Positions 7,893-15,489 of a stretch of 38,971 nucleotides of DNA are shown in pieces. This stretch comes from Rhizobacter sp. GTDB lineage: Bacteria > Pseudomonadota > Gammaproteobacteria > Burkholderiales > Burkholderiaceae_C. Under the pieces are notes generated by a model, which was not told the DNA's origin, searched no databases, and saw nothing but the letters and a program-made list of their open reading frames with translations. The translations under genes and the position numbers were made by a program. The stretch lies in NCBI GenBank assembly GCA_023954175.1, contig JAMLIM010000033.1, forward strand, positions 1-38,971, written 5' to 3'. Position 1 is the first letter of the stretch. Each line of letters begins with the position of its first letter.

Positions 7893-9371
7893 TCACTGTG
7901 CAGCCTGCTGCACAAGGCGATGGTAGAAGCGAATCAGCTCGGTCAGGTTGGCGATCGTGATGCGCTCGTTGGTGCCGTGAAAGCGCGGCAGGTCCTGCGG
8001 CTTGGCGCGCACCGGCGAGAACTTGTAGATGTGGTCGGACACGGCGCCGAAATGCTGCGAATCGGTGCCGCCGACCATCAGGCCCGGCGCAACGATGGTG
8101 CCAGGGAACAGCTCCCGAACGGTCCGTTCTATCAGGCGATACGAGGGGCTGTCGGTCGACGCGACCTTGGACGGCTCGGCCGAACCGGGCATCCGCTCGG
8201 CGCTCACCCGGCCGTCGGCGACGGTCTGCTTCACGTGCGCCATCACGTCGTCGCGCGTGGTGCCGGGCAACAGCCGGAAGTTCACCGTGGCGTCGGCGCG
8301 GCCGGGCAGCACGTTCTCCTTGTTGCCTGCGTTCACGATCGTCAACGCGGTGGTCGTGCGCAGCATCGCGTTCGTGCTCGCGCCCGCCTCGAGCTGCTTC
8401 TTGACGATCGGGCCGAACAGCCACAGGTTGGACAAGGCGACGCGGTTGAAGGCGTTCATCTCGGGCGCGACCGACTCGAACATCTCGCGCGCAACGCCCT
8501 CGAGCTTCGCCGGGAACTGATGTTCGTCCAGCCGCGTGAGGGCCACGCTCATCATCGCGATCGCGCTCGTTCCCGCCGGCGGCGGCATCGACGAGTGCCC
8601 GGGGGTTGCCTCGGCATGAAGGCCGACCGACAGGTAGCCTTTCTCGGCAATGCCAACGATGGCCGCCGGCGGCTCCAGACCCGGCAGCACGCCTTCGGTG
8701 ATGAGCAGCCCCTCGTCGAGGACGAAGTCGAGCTTCACCTTGCGCTCGGCGAGCAAGGCCGCGATAGCCTTCGCGCCGCGCAGGCCGCCCACCTCCTCGT
8801 CCGCGCCGTAGGCCAGGTAGACGGTGCGCTTGGGCTGGAAGCCGGACGCGATCAGCATCTCGATGGCTTCCATCTGCGAGATCAGGTTCACCTTGTCGTC
8901 CCACGCACCGCGGCCCCAGACGAAGCCGTCCTTGATCGTGCCGGCGAAGGGGTCGGCCTGCCAGTCCTTCTCGGTGCCCGGCGCGACCGGCACCACGTCC
9001 TGGTGCGCCATCAGCAGGATCGGCTTGGCTGCAGGGTCGCTGCCGGGCCAGGTGTAGAGCAGGCTCAGCCCGCCGACGACTTCGCGCTTGAGCGTCGCAT
9101 GCAGCAATGGGTAGCGCGACCGAAGATGCGCCTGCAGCAACTCGAACTGATCGGTGTTCAGCGCAGGATCCTCGTGCGACGACACCGTCTTCGCGCGCAC
9201 GGCCGCCGCCAGCGACTCGGCGGCTGCCTGCTCGTCGACCGCGATCGGCGCCAGCGCCGGCACGTCGATCTGGCGCGAGCCCTGACGCAGGGTGTTGACG
9301 GCCACCACCAGCACCAGGAGCCCGAGCAGCGCCAGCAGGACCAGTACGCCGAGCAGAAAGCGCTTGATCAT
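7893..9371 (-). CDS. Membrane-anchored M20-family metallopeptidase, PM20D1-like
   Basis: This is a 492-residue zinc hydrolase of the M20 family. Residues 5-26 form one hydrophobic segment, so the enzyme is probably anchored in the inner membrane with the catalytic part in the periplasm. Visible metal or active-site blocks are LLMAHQDVVPV (His and Asp), GRGAWDDK (bridging Asp), GADEEVGG (general base Glu and ligand Glu) and GGTDSQHF (ligand His). A lid/dimerisation domain lies between roughly residues 225 and 370. Length, anchor and motif spacing resemble carboxypeptidase S / PM20D1, which in animals makes and hydrolyses N-fatty-acyl amino acids (known for that family). It lies 16 bases after the fadB-type gene and 34 bases before the thiolase gene, so it is embedded in the beta-oxidation operon. 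Confidence 0.9.
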   Translation of the reverse strand: MIKRFLLGVLVLLALLGLLVLVVAVNTLRQGSRQIDVPALAPIAVDEQAAAESLAAAVRAKTVSSHEDPALNTDQFELLQAHLRSRYPLLHATLKREVVGGLSLLYTWPGSDPAAKPILLMAHQDVVPVAPGTEKDWQADPFAGTIKDGFVWGRGAWDDKVNLISQMEAIEMLIASGFQPKRTVYLAYGADEEVGGLRGAKAIAALLAERKVKLDFVLDEGLLITEGVLPGLEPPAAIVGIAEKGYLSVGLHAEATPGHSSMPPPAGTSAIAMMSVALTRLDEHQFPAKLEGVAREMFESVAPEMNAFNRVALSNLWLFGPIVKKQLEAGASTNAMLRTTTALTIVNAGNKENVLPGRADATVNFRLLPGTTRDDVMAHVKQTVADGRVSAERMPGSAEPSKVASTDSPSYRLIERTVRELFPGTIVAPGLMVGGTDSQHFGAVSDHIYKFSPVRAKPQDLPRFHGTNERITIANLTELIRFYHRLVQQAAQ

Positions 9372-9387
9372 CGAGGCTTCCCCGCGC

Positions 9388-11496
9388 TCAGCTGAAGGTC
9401 TTGCCTTCGGCGACGAGGCGCGCCAGCAGCGGCGCCGGCTGCCAGAACTTCTGGTCGTCGAGCGGGTTGCGCGCGAAGCGCTTCATCGCCTGCGCGACGT
9501 TGAAAAGCCCCACCGTGTCGGCGTAGCACATCGGGCCGCCGCGGTGCAGCGGGAAGCCGTAGCCGGTGAGGTAGATCACGTCGATGTCGGACGCGCGCAG
9601 CGCGATGCCTTCCTCGACGATCTTCGCGCCTTCGTTGACGAGCGAGAACACGAGCCGCTGCACGATCTCGTCGTCGCTGATCTTGCGCGGCGTGATGCCG
9701 AGTTCCTTGCGATGCGTGGCGATCATGTCCTCGACCAGCTTGCTCGGGATCGCGTCGCGCTTGCCGGGCTTGTAGTCGTACCAGCCGGCACCCGTCTTCT
9801 GTCCGAAGCGGCCGAGTTCACACAGCAGGTCCGCCGTCTTGCTGTACTTCAGGTCAGGCTTCTCGACGTAGCGGCGCTTCCTGATGTACCAGCCGATGTC
9901 GTTGCCGGCAAGGTCGCCCATGCGGAACGGCCCCATCGCCATGCCGAACTTCTCCATCGCCTTGTCCACCTGCACCGGCGTGCAACCCTCCTCGATCAGG
10001 AAGCCGGCCTGACGCGAGTACTGCTCGATCATGCGGTTGCCGATGAAGCCGTCGCACACGCCGGAGACGACGCAGGTTTTGCGGATCTTCTTGCCGAGCG
10101 CCATCACGGTCGCGAGCACGTCCTTCGCCGTCTTCGCGCCGCGCACCACCTCGAGCAGCTTCATCACGTTCGCCGGGCTGAAGAAGTGGGTGCCGATCAC
10201 ATCCTGGGGGCGCTTCGTGAAGGCCGCGATCTTGTCGACGTCGAGCGTCGAGGTGTTGGTCGCGAGGATGGCGCCGGGCTTCATCACCTCGTCGAGCGCC
10301 TTGAAGACTTGCTGCTTGACGCCGATGTCCTCGAACACGGCCTCGATCGCCATGTCGGCGTCCTTCAGGTCGCCGTAGTTCAGCGTCGTGGACAGCAGCG
10401 CCATGCGCTGCTCGTACTTGTCGGCCTTGAGCTTGCCGCGCTTGACCTGCGACTCGTAGTTCTTGCGGATCGTCGCCAGCCCCTTGTCGAGCGCCTCCTG
10501 CTTCATCTCGAGCATCACGACCGGAAGTCCGGCGTTCAGGAAGTTCATCGCGATGCCGCCGCCCATCGTGCCGGCGCCGATCACGGCGACCTTCTTCACG
10601 TCGCGCAGCGGCGTGTCGGCCGGCACGTCGGGGATCTTGCCTGCCGCGCGTTCGGCGAAGAAGGCGTGGCGCAGCGCCTTGCTCTCGGGCGTCATCATCA
10701 GCGAGATGAAGATCTCGCGCTCCTTGCGCATGCCGGCGTCGAACGGCAGCGTCAGCGAGGCCGCGACCGCCTCGACGCACTTCAGCGGCGCCGGGAAGTT
10801 GCGGCTCATCGCGCCGACCGTGTTGCGCGTGAACTGCAGATAGGCATCGGCATTCGGGTGCGTGACCTTCAGCTTGCGCACGAGCGGCAGCGGGCTCTTG
10901 TCCTTCGCGTGCCGGTCGGCCACTTCGGTCGCGAACGCAAGCGCGCCGGCCATCAGGTCGCCGTCGATCATCTTGTCGAAGAGCTTCTGTCCGGGCACAA
11001 CAGCCAGCAGTTCGCTCTTCACCGCTTCGCCGCTGACGATCATGTTGAGCGCGTTCTCGAGGCCGATCAGGCGCGGCAGGCGCTGCGTGCCGCCGGCGCC
11101 GGGGACGAGGCCGAGCTTGACCTCGGGCAGCGCGACCTGCGTGCCGGGCACCGCGACGCGGTAGTGACAGCCCATCGCGAGCTCGAGCCCACCTCCCATG
11201 CACACGCTGTGGATCGCCGCGACGACCGGCTTGGTGCACGCCTCGAGCGCGAGGATCACGCTCAGCAGATTCGGCTCGGCCAGCGCCTTTGGCGTGCCGA
11301 ACTCACGGATGTCGGCGCCGCCCGAGAATGCCTTGCCGGCGCCGGTGATGACGATCGCCTTCACCGCCGCATCGCCTTCCGCGCGCGCCAGCCCGTCGGT
11401 GATGCCCACGCGCGTGGCGTACCCGAGGCCGTTCACCGGCGGGTTGTCGAGCGTGATGACGGCGACCGCGCCGCGAACTTCGTATTGGGCTGTCAT
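9388..11496 (-). CDS. FadB/FadJ-type bifunctional enoyl-CoA hydratase / 3-hydroxyacyl-CoA dehydrogenase
   Basis: A fused enzyme of 702 residues that does the second and third steps of beta-oxidation. The N-terminal crotonase domain (about 1-190) has the oxyanion loop [11 protein letters not shown] with Glu105, and [14 protein letters not shown] with Glu125. The 20-residue spacing equals that of Glu119/Glu139 in E. coli FadB. The dehydrogenase part starts near residue 301 with [12 protein letters not shown] (NAD loop) and includes [11 protein letters not shown] and [17 protein letters not shown] with the catalytic His. The C-terminal domain contains GFIGNRM and [21 protein letters not shown] precedes the ATG by 6 bases. 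It is the first gene of the lower half of the cluster and has its own candidate promoter and operator upstream. Confidence 0.96.
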   Translation of the reverse strand: MTAQYEVRGAVAVITLDNPPVNGLGYATRVGITDGLARAEGDAAVKAIVITGAGKAFSGGADIREFGTPKALAEPNLLSVILALEACTKPVVAAIHSVCMGGGLELAMGCHYRVAVPGTQVALPEVKLGLVPGAGGTQRLPRLIGLENALNMIVSGEAVKSELLAVVPGQKLFDKMIDGDLMAGALAFATEVADRHAKDKSPLPLVRKLKVTHPNADAYLQFTRNTVGAMSRNFPAPLKCVEAVAASLTLPFDAGMRKEREIFISLMMTPESKALRHAFFAERAAGKIPDVPADTPLRDVKKVAVIGAGTMGGGIAMNFLNAGLPVVMLEMKQEALDKGLATIRKNYESQVKRGKLKADKYEQRMALLSTTLNYGDLKDADMAIEAVFEDIGVKQQVFKALDEVMKPGAILATNTSTLDVDKIAAFTKRPQDVIGTHFFSPANVMKLLEVVRGAKTAKDVLATVMALGKKIRKTCVVSGVCDGFIGNRMIEQYSRQAGFLIEEGCTPVQVDKAMEKFGMAMGPFRMGDLAGNDIGWYIRKRRYVEKPDLKYSKTADLLCELGRFGQKTGAGWYDYKPGKRDAIPSKLVEDMIATHRKELGITPRKISDDEIVQRLVFSLVNEGAKIVEEGIALRASDIDVIYLTGYGFPLHRGGPMCYADTVGLFNVAQAMKRFARNPLDDQKFWQPAPLLARLVAEGKTFS

Positions 11497-11518
11497 GGCG
11501 AACCTCGGCGAAAGAATG

Positions 11519-11537
11519 GAACGATCGTTCGATTCTA
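11519..11537 (-). promoter_or_regulatory. Candidate -10 box with overlapping 12-bp palindromic operator upstream of fadB-type gene
   Basis: GAACGATCGTTC at 11519-11530 is a perfect 12-base palindrome. One base away, read on the minus strand, lies TAGAAT (11532-11537), a 5-of-6 match to the sigma-70 -10 box. No good -35 is visible. The site is 23-41 bases upstream of the fadB-type start codon. A palindrome at the transcription start is the usual place for a TetR-family repressor. Such regulators (PsrA, FadP, LiuQ types, from general knowledge) control fatty acid and branched-chain acid breakdown in proteobacteria. The regulator gene is not in the window. Confidence 0.5.
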
Positions 11538-11617
11538 GGCCGCGAGGTATGGCGAAGCCTGTCCCTGTCGCGACAACCGCGCCGCATCAAGGGCAGTTGC
11601 CGAAGGCTTGCGCGGGG

Positions 11618-12316
11618 CTAGACCTCGAGCCACTCCTTGCGGATGTCGGCGTTGGCGCGCAGATCGCCGGCTGTGCCCTCGAACACGATGTTGCCGTGCC
11701 CCATCACGAGGCAGCGGTCGGCCACCTGCAGCGCGATCGTCAGCTTCTGCTCGATCAGCAGCACCGAGACGCCACGCGCTTTGAGCGCCTGCAGGTACTC
11801 GGCGACGAGTTCGACGATCTTCGGCGCCAGGCCCTCGGTCGGCTCATCGATCATGATCAGGTCGGGGTCACCCATCAGCGTGCGGCACAGGGTCAGCATC
11901 TGCTGCTCGCCGCCGGAGAGCACGCCGGCTTCGGTGTGCTGGCGCTCCTTCAGGCGCGGGAACATGCGGTAGGCGTCGTCGAAGCCCCAGCGCGGCGCCG
12001 ACTTGCGCCGGCTCTTCTCGCCGAGCATCAGGTTCTGGTGCACCGTCAGGTCGGGGAAGATGTCGCGGTTCTCAGGCACGTAGCCGATGCCGAGGTGTGC
12101 GATCTCGAAGGGCTTCAGGCCGCGGATCGCCTTGCCGCGCCACTCCACCGTGCCGGTTGCCTCCACCAGCCCCATGATCGACTTCGCCGTCGTCGAGCGC
12201 CCCGAGCCGTTGCGCCCCAGCAGGCTCACGATCTCGCCCGGCTGCACGTCGAAATGCACGCCGTGGAGCACATGGCTCTTGCCGTAGTAGGCGTGGACGT
12301 CTTGCAGATGCAGCAT
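11618..12316 (-). CDS. livF: LIV-type ABC transporter ATP-binding protein LivF
   Basis: One of two ATPases of a branched-chain amino acid (LIV/HAAT) type importer, 232 residues. LSGGEQQML is the ABC signature, LIMIDEPTEGLAP is Walker B with its catalytic Glu, and GYVPENRDIFPDLTVHQNL is the LivF-style Q-loop region. Oddly, Walker A reads GRNGSGRST (residues 34-42): the universally expected Lys is Arg40, codon CGC at 12197-12199. The start codon lies 5 bases after the livG stop. It is the last gene of livH-M-G-F, with 121 bases before the fadB-type gene. Confidence 0.94.
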   Translation of the reverse strand: MLHLQDVHAYYGKSHVLHGVHFDVQPGEIVSLLGRNGSGRSTTAKSIMGLVEATGTVEWRGKAIRGLKPFEIAHLGIGYVPENRDIFPDLTVHQNLMLGEKSRRKSAPRWGFDDAYRMFPRLKERQHTEAGVLSGGEQQMLTLCRTLMGDPDLIMIDEPTEGLAPKIVELVAEYLQALKARGVSVLLIEQKLTIALQVADRCLVMGHGNIVFEGTAGDLRANADIRKEWLEV

Positions 12317-12321
12317 GAGCT

Positions 12322-13092
12322 TCAGTGCCCTTCTTCGGCGAGCACGGAGCCGAGGTAGGCCTCCTGCACGCGCAGGTCGGCGCGCACGGCTTCGGGCGTG
12401 TCGAAGGCGATCACCTCGCCGTAGACGAGCACTGCGATCTTGTCGGCGAGGCCGAAGACGACGCCCATGTCGTGCTCCACCGTCAGGAGCGTCTTGCCGA
12501 CCGTGATCTCGCGGATCAGGTCGACGAAGCGCGCGGTCTCGCTGCGGCTCATGCCGGCCGTGGGTTCGTCGAGCAGCACGACGTCCGCGCCACCGGCGAT
12601 CGTGATGCCGACCTCGAGCGCGCGCTGCTCGGCATAGGTCAGGTTCATCGCCTGGACGTCGCGCCGGCGGTCGAGCTTGATCATCTCGAGCACCTCGACC
12701 GTGCGCTCGTTGGCATCGTGCAGGTCGGAGAGGAACTTCCAGAACGCGTAGCGATAGCCCATGCTCCACAGGACGGCGCAGCGGATGTTCTCGAACGCCG
12801 AGAGCCGCGTGAACAGATTGCTGACCTGAAAGCTGCGCGCAAGCCCCCGGCGACTGACCTCGTAGGGCGCGAGCCCTTCGATGCGCTGGCCGTTGAGCAG
12901 GATCTGCCCCGATGTCGGTTCGAAACGCCCGCTGATGAGGTTGAAGAGCGTGCTCTTGCCGGCGCCGTTGGGCCCGATGATCGCGACGCGCTCGCCCTTG
13001 GCGACCGAGAGCGTCGCGCCGCGAATGATCTCCGTGCGGCCGAAGCTCTTGCGCAGATCGCGCAGTTCCAGCGCGGGGGTGGCCGCGCTCAC
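12322..13092 (-). CDS. livG: LIV-type ABC transporter ATP-binding protein LivG
   Basis: The second ATPase of the importer, 256 residues, with a standard Walker A (GPNGAGKST), the LivG-type longer helical insertion (SFQVSNLFTRLSAFENIRCAVLW), and Walker B VVLLDEPTAGMS followed by the switch His in TVEHDMG. The signature loop reads LTYAEQRALE instead of the usual LSGGQ-like sequence, which is normal in LivG proteins (LSYGQQRRLE type). Translation starts at GTG; GTGA overlaps the livM stop codon by four bases and GGAGGGAGG precedes it, so livM and livG are translationally coupled. Confidence 0.94.
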   Translation of the reverse strand: MSAATPALELRDLRKSFGRTEIIRGATLSVAKGERVAIIGPNGAGKSTLFNLISGRFEPTSGQILLNGQRIEGLAPYEVSRRGLARSFQVSNLFTRLSAFENIRCAVLWSMGYRYAFWKFLSDLHDANERTVEVLEMIKLDRRRDVQAMNLTYAEQRALEVGITIAGGADVVLLDEPTAGMSRSETARFVDLIREITVGKTLLTVEHDMGVVFGLADKIAVLVYGEVIAFDTPEAVRADLRVQEAYLGSVLAEEGH

Positions 13093-14384
13093 TGTGCCTC
13101 CCTCCGCTTGATCTCGCGCTCGATCTCGCCTTGCGCCTCGCCCCAGCGCAGCGCGAATCGCCGCCGTGCAGGCTGAAGCACGGCGACGCCGATCACCAGC
13201 ACCACGACCGCGCCGATCCAGGAGATCGACTTCGACGCGTCGAGCGGCACACCCATGAAGGTGGTCTGCGGGCCGAGCGCCTCGTTGAGCTGCAGGTGGT
13301 AGAGCATCTCGATCATCGCTCCCGCGCCTGCCAGCACGATGAACGATGCGACGGCGAGCGCAAGGTACAACCAGGTGAAGCGGCGCAGCTTGTTGAATGC
13401 GGCAACCCGCAGATTCATCATCAGCAGGCTCGCGATGCCACCCGGCGCATACATCACCATCAGCAGGAAGATGAGGCCGAGGTAGAGCAGCCAGGCCTGC
13501 GTCAGCTCCGACAACAGCACGAGCGCGAGCACCATCAGTACGGCGCCGATGATCGGGCCGATGAAGAAGATCGCGCCGCCGAGGAAGGTGAAGAACAGAT
13601 ACGCGCCCGAGCGGCCGGCACCGACGACCTCGGCCGTCACGATCTCGAAGTTCAGCGCGCCCAGGCCGCCCGCGATGCCCATGAAGAAGCCCGACACCAT
13701 GAACGCCATGTAGCGCACCGCCTGCGTGCGGTAGCCGATGAACTCGACGCGCTCGGGGTTGTCGCGCGTCGCGTTCAGGATGCGCCCGAGCGGCGTCTGC
13801 GTGAAGGCGTAGAGCAGCGCGGTGCAGACGAAACAGTAGACCGCGATCAGGTAGTAGAGCTGGATGCCGGGGCCGAAGGTGATGCCGAGAAACGGCTCGC
13901 CGGCGACGCGATTGCCGCTGATGCCGCCCTCGCCGCCGAAGAAGCCGGGAAACATCAGCGACATCGACCACACGAGCTCGCCGATGCCGAGCGTGATCAT
14001 CGCGAACGGCGTGCCGGCCTTCTTCGTCGTCACATAGCCGAGCAGCGCCGCCATCAACAGGCCGAACAGGCCGCCGACGAGCGGCACCAGGCTGACCGGC
14101 AACGGCAGCTGGCCATCCGAGATCATGTTGAGCGTGTGCATCGCGAAGAACGCGCCCAGGCCCGAATAGACCGCATGGCCGAAGCTCAACATGCCGCCCT
14201 GGCCGAGCAGCACGTTGAACGCGAGGCAGGCGATGATCGCGACGCCCATCTGCGTGAGCATCGTCAGCGACAGGCTGCTGGTCCAGATCAGCGGCGCGAC
14301 GAGCATCAGCAGCCCGTAGGCGGACCACAGCGCCCAGCGCTTGGTGTTGAAGCGTCGGGGGCTTGCTGCTGCGGCGCTGTCCAT
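13089..14384 (-). CDS. livM: LIV-type ABC transporter permease LivM with C-terminal extension
   Basis: Inner-membrane permease of the importer, 431 residues. Family blocks are LLGQGGMLSFGHAVYSGLGAF (residues 59-79), ITLGIGELVW, TPLGRILNATRDNPERVEFIGY (the EAA-like coupling loop) and MYAPGGIASLL (311-321). LivM proteins usually end shortly after this last block. Here about 105 more residues follow, with two extra hydrophobic segments (about 337-357 and 388-404), a soluble loop between them, and a charged tail. A strong ribosome site (GGGAGGG) precedes the ATG, which starts 2 bases after the livH stop codon. Confidence 0.94.
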   Translation of the reverse strand: MDSAAAASPRRFNTKRWALWSAYGLLMLVAPLIWTSSLSLTMLTQMGVAIIACLAFNVLLGQGGMLSFGHAVYSGLGAFFAMHTLNMISDGQLPLPVSLVPLVGGLFGLLMAALLGYVTTKKAGTPFAMITLGIGELVWSMSLMFPGFFGGEGGISGNRVAGEPFLGITFGPGIQLYYLIAVYCFVCTALLYAFTQTPLGRILNATRDNPERVEFIGYRTQAVRYMAFMVSGFFMGIAGGLGALNFEIVTAEVVGAGRSGAYLFFTFLGGAIFFIGPIIGAVLMVLALVLLSELTQAWLLYLGLIFLLMVMYAPGGIASLLMMNLRVAAFNKLRRFTWLYLALAVASFIVLAGAGAMIEMLYHLQLNEALGPQTTFMGVPLDASKSISWIGAVVVLVIGVAVLQPARRRFALRWGEAQGEIEREIKRREAQ

Positions 14385-14386
14385 CG

Positions 14387-15415
14387 TCAGCCCTCCCGCG
14401 TCCCGAGCAGGCCCTTGGGCCGGAAGATCAGGATCAGCACCAGCAGCAGGAACGGCAGGATCGATGCCACCTGAGAGATCTTGACGCTGTAGATCGCGTA
14501 GCCGAAGGTCTCGTGCGTCACGCCCAGGTTGAGCGTGTGGAACAGGTCCATCATCGAGAGATCGCTGCCGATCGCGAACGACTCGATCACGCCGAGCGCA
14601 AGCGATGCGACGAAGGCGCCCGCAAGCGACCCCATGCCGCCGATGACGATGATCGCGAACACCACCGCGCCGACCTGCAGCGACATCGACGGCTCGGTCA
14701 CGCGCAAGGCGCCGCCGATCACGCCGGCGAGCGCAGCGAGCGCCGTGCCGCCGCCGAACACCATCATGAACACGCGCGGCACGTTGTGGCCGAGCGCCTC
14801 GACCATGTGCGGGTGCGTGAGCGCGGCCTGGATGACGAGGCCGATGCGCGTGCGCGTCAGCAGCAGCCAGACGGCGATCAGCATCAGCACCGCGACGCCC
14901 ATGCCGAAGGCACGAAACGCCGGGAACTGGGTGCAGATCATGTCCGCGACCGTGCGGCACGCCTCGGGCGGGCTGCCCCACGCGAAGCCGAGGCCCAGGC
15001 TGCGCGAATCGAGAATCGTGAACAAGGGACCCTCGAGCACGGCCGGTTGCGAGAACGGCACCGCCGAACGCCCCCAGACGATCTGCACGAGTTCGAGAAT
15101 GATGTAGCTCAGCCCGAACGTGATCAGCAGTTCCGGCACGTGGCCGAACTTGTGCACCCGGCGCAGCGCGTAGCGCTCGAACACCGCGCCGAGCGCGCCG
15201 ACGAGCGGCGGCGCCAGCACCAGCCCCCACCAGAAGCCGAGCTGGAGGCTGATCGTGTAGGCGACATAGGCGCCGAGCATGTAGAAGCTCGCATGCGCGA
15301 AGTTGAGCACGCCCATCATGCTGAAGATCAGCGTCAGGCCGGACGCGAGCATGAAGAGCAACAGCCCGGTCGACAGGCCGTTGAGCAGCGAGATCAGTGT
15401 GTAGGTCAGGTCCAT
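14387..15415 (-). CDS. livH: LIV-type ABC transporter permease LivH
   Basis: Inner-membrane permease partner of LivM, 342 residues, with about eight hydrophobic segments. Typical LivH blocks: LNGLSTGLLLFMLASGLTLIF at the N-terminus, GVLNFAHASFYMLGAYVAY, TRTRIGLVIQAALTHPHMVEALG (coupling loop), and FAIIVIGGMGSLAGAFVASLALGVIES. A loop of about 40 residues around DSRSLGLGFAWGSPPEACRT is longer than in the E. coli protein. No clear ribosome site precedes the ATG. The gene follows the terminator hairpin behind the substrate-binding protein gene, so its expression probably depends on read-through or on a separate weak promoter. Confidence 0.94.
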   Translation of the reverse strand: MDLTYTLISLLNGLSTGLLLFMLASGLTLIFSMMGVLNFAHASFYMLGAYVAYTISLQLGFWWGLVLAPPLVGALGAVFERYALRRVHKFGHVPELLITFGLSYIILELVQIVWGRSAVPFSQPAVLEGPLFTILDSRSLGLGFAWGSPPEACRTVADMICTQFPAFRAFGMGVAVLMLIAVWLLLTRTRIGLVIQAALTHPHMVEALGHNVPRVFMMVFGGGTALAALAGVIGGALRVTEPSMSLQVGAVVFAIIVIGGMGSLAGAFVASLALGVIESFAIGSDLSMMDLFHTLNLGVTHETFGYAIYSVKISQVASILPFLLLVLILIFRPKGLLGTREG

Positions 15416-15433
15416 GGACGGGCCGACGACATC

Positions 15434-15471
15434 AGAAAGAAAAACGGCGCGGCACTCTGGAGCGCCGCGCC
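15434..15471 (-). terminator. Intrinsic terminator between livK-like gene and livH
   Basis: A perfect 8-bp GC stem, GGCGCGGC at 15446-15453 pairing with GCCGCGCC at 15464-15471, encloses a 10-base loop. On the minus strand it is followed by GTTTTTCTTTCT (15434-15445), a clear U-rich tract. It lies 19 bases beyond the stop codon of the substrate-binding protein gene and 19 bases before the livH start codon. It is the right shape for partial termination that favours the binding protein over the membrane components. Confidence 0.85.
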
Positions 15472-15489
15472 TTGATCAGACGACCCCGA

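Noticed and set aside
7897-7914. Perfect 7-bp hairpin (TGTGCAG/CTGCACA) at the end of the M20 gene, a possible terminator
   Set aside because: It lies within the last codons and has no T-run on the minus strand after it. The 34-base gap to the thiolase ATG with a good ribosome site points to read-through.
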